64,000 nucleotides of DNA from Burkholderiales bacterium (GTDB lineage: Bacteria > Pseudomonadota > Gammaproteobacteria > Burkholderiales > Burkholderiaceae_C), in NCBI GenBank assembly GCA_017307855.1, contig JAFKGD010000013.1, forward strand, positions 186,001 through 250,000, read 5' to 3'. The notes below the pieces were generated by a model, which saw nothing but the letters and a program-made list of their open reading frames with translations, had not been told where the DNA came from and did no database searches. Shown one piece after another: positions 9,836 through 17,323 of the stretch. The position numbers and the translations under genes were made by a program. How positions within the stretch are numbered: position 1 is the first letter of the stretch; every line of letters starts with the position of its first letter.

Positions 9836-10189
9836 TCAGGACAGCCGGGGGGGTCTTCGCGGGCCGTCGAGCACAGGCGGCGGCAGTGGCCATTCGTCCA
9901 TCATGGGCGGACGCGCGGAACCGGTGGGAATGAGCGAGAAGGATGTGACAGCCCATAGGAAGGGGCTGCTCACGCCGCCATCGGCAACGACATGCTGCCG
10001 GGACTCGTCGGAGTCGTCCTGGACGACCGAGCCATCGTCATGGTGGTGGTGCGCCTCGCTCAGCGAGTGCATCGCCATATGCGCCACTTCGTGAACATCC
10101 GCGAATGCCGCAGCTTGCCCTCCTATGGCAAGGGACTGCCACAGCATGGAGAGTAACATCAGGGCAAGGGCGAACTTGCGGCGCATCAT
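9836..10189 (-). CDS. CzcI-like small secreted His-rich protein
   Basis: The protein has 117 residues with a signal peptide (about 1-28), then a His/Asp-rich stretch with HHHHDDGS near residues 47-54 and a Pro-rich end (PPPVLDG). Size, secretion, histidines and position directly before the outer-membrane factor fit CzcI, a poorly understood periplasmic protein of czc operons. Similarity is by layout rather than a diagnostic motif. It lies 52 bp after dmeF and 150 bp before czcC on the same strand; that 150-bp gap holds no other gene I can support. Confidence 0.6.
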   Translation of the reverse strand: MMRRKFALALMLLSMLWQSLAIGGQAAAFADVHEVAHMAMHSLSEAHHHHDDGSVVQDDSDESRQHVVADGGVSSPFLWAVTSFSLIPTGSARPPMMDEWPLPPPVLDGPRRPPRLS

Positions 10190-10241
10190 GCGATTCTAGT
10201 TTGCCAATGAATGCCAGAATGATTGAGGGGGAGGTGCATCG

Positions 10242-11222
10242 TCATGTGGTGGCCCGCTGCACCTCGACCGTGACATGCGACAGCTCGTGGATATGCGCCA
10301 GCAGCGCCTTGTAGTGCACGGGCTCCTTCGGTTCCCTGGCCATCAACGAAACGATGGCCGCGAAATGTCCCGGCCCCACCTGCCAGACATGCAGATCGGT
10401 GACATGGCTTCCGGTGGGCTCCATCGCCTCCCGAATCTCCTGCCGCACTTCCTGCCCCTCGGCGGCGGCGTCCAGCAGCACGCTGCCGGAGTCCTGGATC
10501 AGCCCCCATGACCAGCGGGCAATCACCAGCGCGCCAATCACGCCCATGAGCGGATCGGCCCAGAGCCAGCCATAGCTGCGGCCCAGCAGCAGCGCGACGA
10601 TGGCCAGGATGGAGGTCAGGGCATCGGCCAGCACATGCACATAGGCCGCACGCAGGTTGTTGTCCCGTCCCTTGCCCGGCGCATGGTGATCGTCGTCGTG
10701 ATCGTGGTGATGCCCATGCCCATGCCCATGCCCATGCGCATGACCGTGATGGGCATGGTGCGCGTGGTCATCCTTCAGCAGCCAGGCGCAGACCAGGTTG
10801 ATGAGCAGCCCCACGACGGCCACGGCGATCGCCTGGTTGAAGTCGATCTGGATTGGCTGGGTCAGGCGCACCAGGCTTTCCCAGCCAATCAGCAAGGCGA
10901 TCAGGGCCAGCACCACCGCGCTGGCAAATCCCGCCAAGTCTCCGAGCTTGCCCGTGCCGAAGGTGAAACGCGGATTGCCGGCATGCCGGCGCGCGAAACG
11001 GTAGGCCAGCGCGGTGATCAGCATCGCACCCGCATGGGTGGACATGTGCCAGCCGTCCGCCACCAACGCCATCGAGCCATAGACGGTGCCCGCAACGATT
11101 TCTACCAGCATCATGCTGGCCGTGAGCGCAATCACCAGCCATACCTTGCTCTCGTTGCGCTGGTGGTTAGCGCCGAGGAAGAAATGGTCGTGTGCGGGCG
11201 TGGTGGGGGCGTGGAGATTCAT
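10242..11222 (-). CDS. dmeF: CDF-family Co/Ni exporter DmeF
   Basis: The cation diffusion facilitator has 326 residues and six predicted helices; it pumps divalent metal out of the cytoplasm in exchange for protons. The N-terminus (HDHFFLGANHQRNE) is the DmeF type. ADGWHMSTHAGAM in TM2 and HVLADALTS in TM5 carry the Asp/His metal site. Between TM4 and TM5 is a cytosolic loop with 16 histidines in about 30 residues. The C-terminal domain (HVTDLHVWQVGPG) is typical. It follows the dmeR-type repressor by 37 bp, the usual dmeRF pairing, so it is probably derepressed by Co or Ni. Confidence 0.9.
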   Translation of the reverse strand: MNLHAPTTPAHDHFFLGANHQRNESKVWLVIALTASMMLVEIVAGTVYGSMALVADGWHMSTHAGAMLITALAYRFARRHAGNPRFTFGTGKLGDLAGFASAVVLALIALLIGWESLVRLTQPIQIDFNQAIAVAVVGLLINLVCAWLLKDDHAHHAHHGHAHGHGHGHGHHHDHDDDHHAPGKGRDNNLRAAYVHVLADALTSILAIVALLLGRSYGWLWADPLMGVIGALVIARWSWGLIQDSGSVLLDAAAEGQEVRQEIREAMEPTGSHVTDLHVWQVGPGHFAAIVSLMAREPKEPVHYKALLAHIHELSHVTVEVQRATT

Positions 11223-11259
11223 GGCTGAATTTCTGCAATGAGAGGCGCGGGCAACAAGG

Positions 11260-11532
11260 TCATTTCATGTAGGCCCGAATGACTTCGATCATTTCCTCGC
11301 CGCCCTGGTGGCGTTCCTTGTCGGTCGATGGCGCGATGACGTGCTCGCGCAGATGGTCTTCCATCACCTCCGCAGTCAGGCCGTTGACCGCGCCACGCAC
11401 GGACGCGATCTGGCGCAGCACCTCGACACAGGCTGCATCTGCTTCCAGGGCGCGCTCGATGCCTTCAAGCTGACCCTTGATGCGGCGCACGCGCGCGATC
11501 AGCTTGGCTTTTTCTCGGGAAGTGTGGGACAT
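11260..11532 (-). CDS. dmeR: RcnR/DmeR-type Ni/Co-sensing repressor (CsoR/RcnR family)
   Basis: The ATG at 11532 gives a 90-residue protein starting MSHT. With this start every metal ligand known from E. coli RcnR is in register: the N-terminal amine, His3, Cys35, His60 and His64. A TTG 15 bases upstream would bury the N-terminal ligand and was rejected. The family is an all-helical tetramer that binds DNA without a helix-turn-helix and releases it on binding Ni or Co. A palindrome immediately upstream is the probable operator. It heads the co-directional metal cluster. Confidence 0.9.
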   Translation of the reverse strand: MSHTSREKAKLIARVRRIKGQLEGIERALEADAACVEVLRQIASVRGAVNGLTAEVMEDHLREHVIAPSTDKERHQGGEEMIEVIRAYMK

Positions 11533-11545
11533 GGCGAGGTCAGTC

Positions 11546-11568
11546 AATATAGCCTAGGGGGCTATATT
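11546..11568. promoter_or_regulatory. Probable DmeR/RcnR operator
   Basis: A perfect inverted repeat, AATATAGCC, five bases (TAGGG), GGCTATATT, starts 14 bases upstream of the dmeR ATG. A G-tract at the centre flanked by ATA/TAT matches the known style of RcnR-type operators. AT-rich hexamers in the arms could serve as the -10 element, which would make the site autoregulatory. Confidence 0.75.
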
Positions 11569-11726
11569 ACATTGACCATGCTCACCGCTGAGACGGGGTT
11601 TGGTCAAAACATGACCAGGCGGATGGGCTTCAAGGCAATTAGCGTCTGGCGGCACTGCGTGCCGGCACGCCCTGAGGCTCATTCAGTCATCACTGTTTTC
11701 TGACTCCGCTTGGCAGGAACAGATCG

Positions 11727-11753
11727 AATTTCCGAGACACTGTCTGGGAAATT
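11727..11753. repeat. Imperfect palindrome, AGACA-N-TGTCT core
   Basis: AATTTCC, one base, AGACA, C, TGTCT, one base, GGAAATT is symmetrical except for the central base and one G:G position per arm. It shares its core with the palindrome 60 bp downstream. Confidence 0.6.
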
Positions 11754-11799
11754 GCCAACGCCGGGGATGTGGTTGCCAGCCCCGAAGACCTGGAAGGAA

Positions 11800-11824
11800 A
11801 TTCGCCAGACAGTGTCTGGCGAAT
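11800..11824. repeat. Perfect palindrome, AGACA-N-TGTCT core
   Basis: Twelve-base arms, ATTCGCCAGACA and TGTCTGGCGAAT, flank a single G. It lies just beyond the 3' end of the antitoxin-like gene and could be a hairpin at its transcript end, a protein-binding site or a REP-like element. There is no U-run to make it an intrinsic terminator. Confidence 0.65.
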
Positions 11825-11828
11825 GGAC

Positions 11829-12146
11829 TCAAGGGGCGTGAGCAATTGTCGTATCAGCGATACGACAATCTCCAACTCCATCCTGCGCCAGCAGCGCATC
11901 AAATGCCTGCACCACCTCCCGGCTGACAGCGCCTCCCGCGCACAGCGCAACCAGTTCACCCCGCAGGGATTCAATGATCGGGCTGCTCTCCATTCCACCG
12001 AGAGCTTGCGCTACCTGCTGCAGCACGCTTGGCAGTTCGGCGTGATCGCTGTCCGCTTCGATGCCTTGGATGACCTCCAGCGCCAGAGCCGGATCGCTGC
12101 GGTACAGCTCGGCCATTGCTTCACCATGGGGCCTGCTTCTTCTCAT
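11829..12146 (-). CDS. Antitoxin-like DNA-binding protein, C-terminus replaced
   Basis: The protein has 105 residues. The N-terminal half (AMAELYRSDPALALEVIQ, then LPSVLQQVAQALGG) resembles HigA-like addiction-module antidotes, which normally continue into a helix-turn-helix. Here the second half diverges, and the last residues are encoded inside the palindrome at 11845-11869. It may therefore be a truncated or fused remnant. It sits downstream of and co-directional with the intact toxin-antitoxin pair but has no toxin of its own. The ATG at 12146 was chosen because family similarity starts there. Confidence 0.5.
   Translation of the reverse strand: MRRSRPHGEAMAELYRSDPALALEVIQGIEADSDHAELPSVLQQVAQALGGMESSPIIESLRGELVALCAGGAVSREVVQAFDALLAQDGVGDCRIADTTIAHAP
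11845..11869. repeat. Perfect palindrome inside the 3' end of the antitoxin-like gene
   Basis: Eleven-base arms ATTGTCGTATC and GATACGACAAT flank AGC. A close copy (core ATTGTCGTTTC AGC GGTACAACAAT) occurs at 12952-12976 beyond the toxin gene, so the two bracket the toxin-antitoxin segment. Confidence 0.7.
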
Positions 12147-12231
12147 CTGCGCTCCATTGGCCCGGCTTGACTGCATCGCCGCACAGGCTCCACTCAATGT
12201 TGGGGAAGTTGGCCAACTCAAAAAATGAATC

Positions 12232-12552
12232 TCAGCCCGCCACCAGAATCCCCGGCGCATGCGCCCGCCGTGCAGGCTGCACCACGATCTTGACCTGCTG
12301 ATCCAGCGACACCAGCGCCTGCATCAGCCGCTCCAGCGAGATGTTCTGGAGCTTGTAGCGGCGCACCTGCGACACCTTGGGCTGGGTCATGCCCGTGATC
12401 GCCGCCGCCTCGGTCTGGCTCAGACCGCGCTGGTCGATCAAGGTATTGAGCTTGAGCGCAAGCGCGGCCTTGGCCGTCAGTTCCTCGGCATCGTCAAAGC
12501 CTAGATCCATCAGCACGTTGTCGGTGCCTTGGGGATGCTCATTGCGAATCAT
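12232..12552 (-). CDS. XRE-type antitoxin (HigA-like)
   Basis: The protein has 106 residues with a helix-turn-helix in the middle (LNTLIDQRGLSQTEAAAITG, then MTQPKVSQV). LMDLGFDDAEELTAKAALA before it is typical of the HTH antitoxins paired with Gp49-like toxins. It neutralises the toxin and should repress the operon. Its ATG shares one base with the toxin stop (TGATG), toxin first, as in higBA operons. The ATG at 12552 was chosen over longer frames because it meets the toxin stop and the family start. Confidence 0.85.
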   Translation of the reverse strand: MIRNEHPQGTDNVLMDLGFDDAEELTAKAALALKLNTLIDQRGLSQTEAAAITGMTQPKVSQVRRYKLQNISLERLMQALVSLDQQVKIVVQPARRAHAPGILVAG

Positions 12553-12914
12553 CACTTTCTCCCGCTCGCCCCGTGACGGGCGAGCACTGCTTTCAGCCGC
12601 TTCTCGATCAACTCCACGTCCGGCTGCGGCGTGGCGATGCCGGACTTGGACTTCTTCTGGAACGCATGCAGCACATGCACCGCATCGCCCACCTTCACGG
12701 TGTAAACCGCCCGGAAGGTATCGCCCCGGTGGTCTTCCACAAGTTCGTACACGCCAGAGCCCAGCCCCTTCCAAGGCTTGGCCGAATCCGGCGTACTGCC
12801 CAACTGGACGATGAACAGCGCCACGCCCATGTCCTTCTGCACGTCGATGGGAAAGTCCTTGAAGTCCTTTTTCGAGGAGCCTTCCCAGTACAGCAGCTTT
12901 CGTTTCTGCTCCAT
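12552..12914 (-). CDS. RelE/HigB-superfamily toxin, phage Gp49-like
   Basis: The protein has 120 residues of the Gp49-like (DUF891) toxin family, presumed mRNA interferases. LYWEGSSKKDFKDFP opens the fold, KPWKGLGSGVYELVED and GDTFRAVYTVK are central, and VLHAFQKKSKSGIATP is the C-terminal signature with basic residues. It is translationally coupled to the downstream antitoxin. Next to an integrase it may stabilise the mobile block. A TATAAT directly before the ATG is too close to serve as its -10. Confidence 0.88.
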   Translation of the reverse strand: MEQKRKLLYWEGSSKKDFKDFPIDVQKDMGVALFIVQLGSTPDSAKPWKGLGSGVYELVEDHRGDTFRAVYTVKVGDAVHVLHAFQKKSKSGIATPQPDVELIEKRLKAVLARHGASGRK

Positions 12915-12944
12915 GATTATATCCGTTCAGGTATAGATCGCAAG

Positions 12945-12983
12945 AGCCCGAATTGTCGTTTCAGCGGTACAACAATTCGGGCT
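12945..12983. repeat. Palindrome between integrase stop and toxin gene
   Basis: Outer arms AGCCCGAATTGT and ACAATTCGGGCT are perfect. The inner core is an imperfect copy of the palindrome at 11845-11869. On the minus strand it begins 6 bp after the integrase stop and ends 30 bp before the toxin start, so it could end integrase transcripts or be a recombination or regulatory site. Confidence 0.65.
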
Positions 12984-12989
12984 AGCTGT

Positions 12990-14204
12990 TCAGGCGGTCG
13001 CTGCCTCGGCCGGCGCGCTGCGTCGAGTTCCTGCGATGGCCTGGCGCCGGTTTGCCACCAGCTCGGCCGCTGCGCGCACCGGCGCATCCTCGGTGTGGAC
13101 GTAGCGCATGAACATGGCCACGGTCTTGTGCGCCGTCAGCGCCATTCCCACCTTGACCGGGATGCCCGAGTTAGCAATGTCGGTGGCCGAGCGGTGCCGA
13201 ACGCCGTGCGTACCCACATGGGTCACGCCAGCGCGCTTGAGGATGCGCGTCCAGCCACCGTAATACTCGCCCGTGGTCATATGCTGTCCCGGATGGTTGG
13301 GGGACGGGAACACATGCGGGCAGCCATCCTGGCGCGGTGCGGTGGACAGCAGCCGGCAGGCTTCATCGCTCAAGGGCTTGGACATGCCGCCAGTCTTGCT
13401 GTCGGGCCAGACCACACGCCTGTTCTCCAAGTCCACCCAATCCCACTGCAGCGTGACGATCTCCGAGCGGCGGGCCGCAAACTCGAATTGCAGCCGGATC
13501 GCCAGCGGAAGAACCGCATGGTCTAGGCCCAGCCCGTCGGTTTCCAGAAAATCGAGATGCCGGAACAGCTTGCCCATTTCCTCATCGCTGATGAGGTGCG
13601 TGGCCTTGCCATCGGGGTAGGTCGGGACATGGCGGCACGGATTGGTGCCGTCAGGCCGGTAGCCCCACACCTCGGCCAAGTTGAACATCTTGCGCATCAC
13701 GCTGAATGTGCGGTTCGCCTCGGCCGGCTTGTGCGCCATCTTCTTCATCGTTCCGGCCACATCTGGGCGCTTCACGTCCTGCACCTTCATGCGACCCAGC
13801 ATCGGGATGATGTTGCGGTCGATGACGCCTTGGTAGCCGTCCTGCGTGCTGGGCTTGTTGCGCTGCTTGGAGTGATCCTCCATGAACTTCTCGCACAACT
13901 CCTTGACCGTGGGGGCCTTGCGCGCCGCTGCCTTGTCGGCGGCCGGGTCGCTGCCCCGGCGCACCTGCGCCAGCCACTCCTGCGCCAGCGAGCGGGCTTG
14001 CTCGACGGTCAGTTCCCCGAACAGGCCCAGGGCGGGCTTGCGCCGCTCACCGGCGTTCGTGCGGTACTGGAGCATGAACACCTTGCGGCCGGCTGGTGTA
14101 ATCTTGCACAGGAAGCCGGGCACCAGCGTGTCCCGGAGTTCGACGGCCTGAGCCTGGGGTTGCGCCGCCTCAACAGCGGTCTTGGTGAGCTTGGTTTTCG
14201 CCAT
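12990..14204 (-). CDS. Tyrosine recombinase / phage-type integrase
   Basis: The protein has 404 residues. The N-terminal arm-binding DUF4102-type domain (about 1-90, VELRDTLVPGFLCKITPAGRK), the SAM-like core-binding domain (about 100-190) and the catalytic domain are in order. The active site is visible: Arg in FAARRSEI, His-x-x-Arg in HGVRHRS, His in LTAHKT and the nucleophile Tyr in FMRYVH. The ATG at 14204 has GAGGAG seven bases upstream. Such integrases insert genomic islands, usually near a tRNA; none was found here. It marks the boundary between the metal block and core genes. Confidence 0.92.
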   Translation of the reverse strand: MAKTKLTKTAVEAAQPQAQAVELRDTLVPGFLCKITPAGRKVFMLQYRTNAGERRKPALGLFGELTVEQARSLAQEWLAQVRRGSDPAADKAAARKAPTVKELCEKFMEDHSKQRNKPSTQDGYQGVIDRNIIPMLGRMKVQDVKRPDVAGTMKKMAHKPAEANRTFSVMRKMFNLAEVWGYRPDGTNPCRHVPTYPDGKATHLISDEEMGKLFRHLDFLETDGLGLDHAVLPLAIRLQFEFAARRSEIVTLQWDWVDLENRRVVWPDSKTGGMSKPLSDEACRLLSTAPRQDGCPHVFPSPNHPGQHMTTGEYYGGWTRILKRAGVTHVGTHGVRHRSATDIANSGIPVKVGMALTAHKTVAMFMRYVHTEDAPVRAAAELVANRRQAIAGTRRSAPAEAATA

Positions 14205-14382
14205 GATGACTCCTCGGAAAGACCCGTTTCCCAGGAGCCTCATAGGGGCCAGCAGAGGGGAAGCCGGGTCAGGTTTCGGAAAGCACCGGCATATGTTGAA
14301 CTCGCCTAAGTTATTGATAAACCTGCTGTATCGGGCTTCGGCGTAGTCCAGCGAAGTTCGGTGCTGGAGTCATGGTGAAATG
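14205..14382. other. Gap between integrase and desaturase
   Basis: No gene is supported here. An AT-richer patch (around 14305-14330, AAGTTATTGATAAAC) stands out and may belong to the attachment region of the integrase. The matching direct repeat would lie outside the window, so no att site can be defined. Confidence 0.35.
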
Positions 14383-14410
14383 AAAAAAGCCGCCCGGAGG
14401 CGGCTTTCTT
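14383..14410 (-). terminator. Rho-independent terminator of the desaturase gene
   Basis: Nine-base arms (AAAGCCGCC / GGCGGCTTT) enclose a four-base loop. On the minus strand the stem is followed by six T. It starts about 18 bases after the desaturase stop. Confidence 0.85.
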
Positions 14411-14427
14411 TGTGCTGCGCAGTGCGC

Positions 14428-15540
14428 TCAGGCCGCGACCGCCGTCGGCAGGGCGGGCGCGGGCTCGCTGGTGGCTCGGCCCTTGAAATCGGTCCAGCAG
14501 CGCTGCGTGAAGTCGTACAGCTTGCAGCGGCGGGCCGTGTCGAAGTACCAGCGCCACGAGAACTGCTGGATCACGATGCGCCCGGGCAGCATGTCTTCGA
14601 GCAGCTTCTGCGCGTTCTTGAGGCGGTAGAGCGGGATGCTCATGTCCACGTGGTGGGCGGTGTGCTCCATGATGTGGTGCATCAGCGCGCCGATGTGGAA
14701 GCCGAAAGTCAGGTGCACGGTGGTGGAAACGAAGGGCTGCGACTTCATCCACGTGGCCTTGTCGGCCTGCCAGTGCACGCGCTGGTGCGTATGGTGCACG
14801 TAGACCACGAAGCCGATCATCGCGCACCAGAACAGGAAGGGCACCACCAGCGCGGCCACCAGCAGTGGCAACACTGGCTGGTGGGTGAGGTGGGCCAGGC
14901 CGACCAGGATGGCGGCCCAGATCGCGCCGAAAGCCGTGACCAGCACGCCGTCCCAGATGAACACGCTGCGCCGCGTGGGCATGGCTTCCTTGCTGGGGAA
15001 CAGCATCTTGTGCCACCAGATCTCGACCATGTAGTACAGGCCCGGGGCCCAGCCGCTGCGGTAGATGCGTTCCATCAGGCGCTTGTGCGCGGGCAGGGCG
15101 TTGAATTCCTCGGGCGTGAGCGGCGCCCACACGAAATCGACGCCCTTGAGGTTGGTGTAACCGTGATGGACCACGTTGTGGCCCACATCCCAGAGGCTGT
15201 AGGGCGTGAGCGAAGGCAGGAAGGCGATGCGCCCCAGCCACTTGTTGAGTTCGCGGTGGGGCGTGAGGCTCTGGTGGCAGGCGTCGTGGCCGATGATGAA
15301 CAGCCGACCAATGATGAAGCCGGCCACCAGGCCCGCCAGCACCTTGGCCCAGAACGGGGTGACCAGCACGGCGATGGCCAGCACGGCCACCAGCAGCGTG
15401 TAATCGAGTGCCAGCAGGGCCACGGCCCGGGCCGTGCTGCGGCCCGACAGGGGCAGCAGCCATTGCCGCAGGGTCTTGCGATGGGGGAGCGGAGCGTCTG
15501 CCGCGACCGGCAGCGGGAGGTCAGGGTGCAGTTCGGACAT
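14428..15540 (-). CDS. Membrane fatty acid desaturase
   Basis: The protein has 370 residues. It is an integral-membrane di-iron desaturase with the three histidine boxes: GHDACHQ near residue 85, GHNVVHHGY near 120 and MEHTAHHVD near 290. Several hydrophobic helices lie between the boxes. Enzymes of this type place double bonds in acyl chains and adjust membrane fluidity; the position of desaturation cannot be told. The ATG at 15540 was chosen because the further upstream extension overlaps the divergent promoter region. The gene ends in a strong terminator. Confidence 0.88.
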   Translation of the reverse strand: MSELHPDLPLPVAADAPLPHRKTLRQWLLPLSGRSTARAVALLALDYTLLVAVLAIAVLVTPFWAKVLAGLVAGFIIGRLFIIGHDACHQSLTPHRELNKWLGRIAFLPSLTPYSLWDVGHNVVHHGYTNLKGVDFVWAPLTPEEFNALPAHKRLMERIYRSGWAPGLYYMVEIWWHKMLFPSKEAMPTRRSVFIWDGVLVTAFGAIWAAILVGLAHLTHQPVLPLLVAALVVPFLFWCAMIGFVVYVHHTHQRVHWQADKATWMKSQPFVSTTVHLTFGFHIGALMHHIMEHTAHHVDMSIPLYRLKNAQKLLEDMLPGRIVIQQFSWRWYFDTARRCKLYDFTQRCWTDFKGRATSEPAPALPTAVAA

Positions 15541-15694
15541 CCCGTGATGGTACCGGCTGTCACATGTCCTACCCATGACGGGCATCAACGACCTGTTTCA
15601 GCCAAGGGCTCCCACGCCCTGTACCCGGGCTGTAACTGCGAACGCAGGCGCGTGTGAGAATGCCCGCTCCCGCCCCTTTCCCGGAGACAAAACC

Positions 15695-17170
15695 GTGTTC
15701 AATGCCGTGCCCGCTGCCCAACTGTCGGCCTCGCTGCGCCCCCTGCGCGCCACCAAGATCGTGGCCACCCTGGGCCCCGCGTCGAGTGACCCTGCACTTC
15801 TTGAGGAAATGATCCGCGCGGGGGTCAACGTGGTGCGGCTCAACTTCAGCCACGGCGTCGCACAGGACCACATCGACCGCGCCCGCCTGGTGCGCGAGGC
15901 CGCCCAGCGCGCCGGCCGCGAGGTGGCCATCATGGCCGACCTGCAGGGCCCCAAGATCCGCGTGGGCAAGTTCGCCGAAGGCAAGGTGCTGCTGGTGCCG
16001 GGCGCCAAGTTCGTGCTGGATGCGTCGCGTGCCACGCCCGGCGACATCGATGGCGTGGGCCTCGACTACAAGGAGCTGCCGCGCGACGTGCGGCCCGGCG
16101 ACGTGCTGTTGCTCAACGACGGCCTGATCGTGCTGCAGGTGGACCTGGTCCGCGGCGAAGAAGTCCACACCACGGTGCGCCTGGGCGGCGAGCTGTCCAA
16201 CAACAAGGGCATCAACAAGCAGGGCGGCGGCCTGACGGCACCCGCCCTCACCGCCAAGGACATGGAGGACATCAAGACCGCGATGAGCTTCCAGGCCGAC
16301 TACGTGGCCGTGAGCTTCCCCAAGAACGCCACCGACATGGAGATGGCGCGCCAGCTGGCCAACGTGGCGGCGGCCGAATACCGCCACAAGCCCAGCCTGA
16401 TCGCCAAGATCGAGCGTGCCGAGGCCATCCCGCGGCTGGAAGAAATCCTCAAGGCCAGCGACGGCATCATGGTCGCGCGTGGCGACCTGGCGGTCGAAGT
16501 GGGCAATGCCGCCGTGCCGGCATTGCAAAAACGCATGATCAAGCTCGCGCGCGACAACGACAAGGTCGTGATCACCGCCACCCAGATGATGGAGAGCATG
16601 ATCACCAACCCCGTGCCCACGCGCGCCGAGGTGAGCGACGTCGCCAACGCCGTGCTCGACGGCACCGATGCGGTGATGCTCAGCGCAGAGACTGCGGCCG
16701 GCAAATATCCGCTGGAGACCATCAAGGAAATGGTCGCCATCTGTTCTGCGGCCGAGGCGGCGGAGGACGTCGAACTCGACGCCGACTTCACCGGCAAGAC
16801 CTTCGGCCGCATCGACCAGTCGATCGCCATGGGCGCGCTGTTCACGGCCCACCATCTGGGCGCCAAGGCCATCGTGGCGCTCACCGATTCGGGCTCCACC
16901 GCGCTGTGGATGAGCCGGCACCGCATCCACATCCCCATCTACGCCCTCACGCCGCGCCTGTCGACGCAGCGCAAGATGGCGCTCTACCGCAACGTGCGCC
17001 CGTTGCTGATGGATTCGAGCGGCGAACGCGACACCGCGCTGCTGCAGGCCGAAGCACATCTGGTCAGCCGCAACATCGTGCAGACCGGCGACGTCTACGC
17101 GATCACCTGCGGTGAACCGATGGGCGCGCCGGGTGGCACCAACATGCTGAAGATCTGCAAGGCCGGTTAG
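15695..17170 (+). CDS. pyk: Pyruvate kinase
   Basis: The protein has 491 residues and catalyses the last ATP-making step of glycolysis. RATKIVATLGPASS opens the barrel, RLNFSHG and DLQGPKIRVG are substrate and nucleotide sites, and SLIAKIERAEAI and GIMVARGDLAVE are the signature with the catalytic Lys and Mg-binding Glu/Asp. TATQMMESM and MLSAETAAGKYP follow. The GTG at 15695 with CCGGAGA upstream gives the best ribosome site; the frame is open further upstream without one. The C-terminal allosteric domain is complete. Confidence 0.95.
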   Translation: MFNAVPAAQLSASLRPLRATKIVATLGPASSDPALLEEMIRAGVNVVRLNFSHGVAQDHIDRARLVREAAQRAGREVAIMADLQGPKIRVGKFAEGKVLLVPGAKFVLDASRATPGDIDGVGLDYKELPRDVRPGDVLLLNDGLIVLQVDLVRGEEVHTTVRLGGELSNNKGINKQGGGLTAPALTAKDMEDIKTAMSFQADYVAVSFPKNATDMEMARQLANVAAAEYRHKPSLIAKIERAEAIPRLEEILKASDGIMVARGDLAVEVGNAAVPALQKRMIKLARDNDKVVITATQMMESMITNPVPTRAEVSDVANAVLDGTDAVMLSAETAAGKYPLETIKEMVAICSAAEAAEDVELDADFTGKTFGRIDQSIAMGALFTAHHLGAKAIVALTDSGSTALWMSRHRIHIPIYALTPRLSTQRKMALYRNVRPLLMDSSGERDTALLQAEAHLVSRNIVQTGDVYAITCGEPMGAPGGTNMLKICKAG

Positions 17171-17269
17171 CCCCTACGTTCGCTCACCGGGTGTAGCGCG
17201 CTGCCCCCGAGGGGCGCGCGCGCGAGGCCTCGGCGGAGCCGAGGCGTGACCGCTATGCGTCAGCGCTCG
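17171..17269 (+). repeat. Dispersed Comamonadaceae-type intergenic repeat, copy 1
   Basis: It begins directly after the pyk stop. Order: CCCCTACGTTCGCTCAC, GTGTAGC, CTGCCCCCGAGGGG, a GC-only run, a hairpin (GCCTCGGC / GCCGAGGC), then CGTGACCGCT and a TCAGCGCTCG end. The same blocks in the same order occur inverted at 25314-25416. Confidence 0.75.
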
Positions 17270-17323
17270 GCCGCGAGTCCCACCGAGATTCCGGCGCGGC
17301 GCGCATGAAGGCCCCGGAAGCTC

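Larger units (their letters stand above)
11569..11828. other. Intergenic stretch with two palindromes, no supported gene
   Basis: Between the dmeR operator and the antitoxin-like gene no frame has a credible start, ribosome site or recognisable product. Composition is visibly less GC-rich than the flanks. It contains two related palindromes listed separately. It may be a junction between the metal operon and a separately acquired toxin-antitoxin segment. Confidence 0.5.

Noticed and set aside
10708-10745. Tandem repeat (CATGCC units), possible CRISPR or microsatellite
   Set aside because: It is the His/Gly-rich loop of dmeF seen as DNA; units are 6 bases and have no spacers.
11545-11547. TTG start for dmeR
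   Set aside because: It would extend the protein and remove the N-terminal metal ligand; the ATG at 11532 gives full agreement with RcnR.
11690-11998. Minus-strand frame over the palindromes
   Set aside because: No ribosome site or known family, and it overlaps the better supported antitoxin-like gene in another frame.
12915-12921. TATAAT as promoter of the toxin gene
   Set aside because: It ends one base before the ATG, so transcription would begin inside the gene.
11727-12983. Palindromes as integron attC sites
   Set aside because: The GTTRRRY / RYYYAAC ends and the internal L boxes of attC sites are missing, and the recombinase is of phage type.
14205-14427. tRNA gene or remnant as integration site
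   Set aside because: No cloverleaf or CCA end can be folded from this stretch; only an AT-rich patch is seen.
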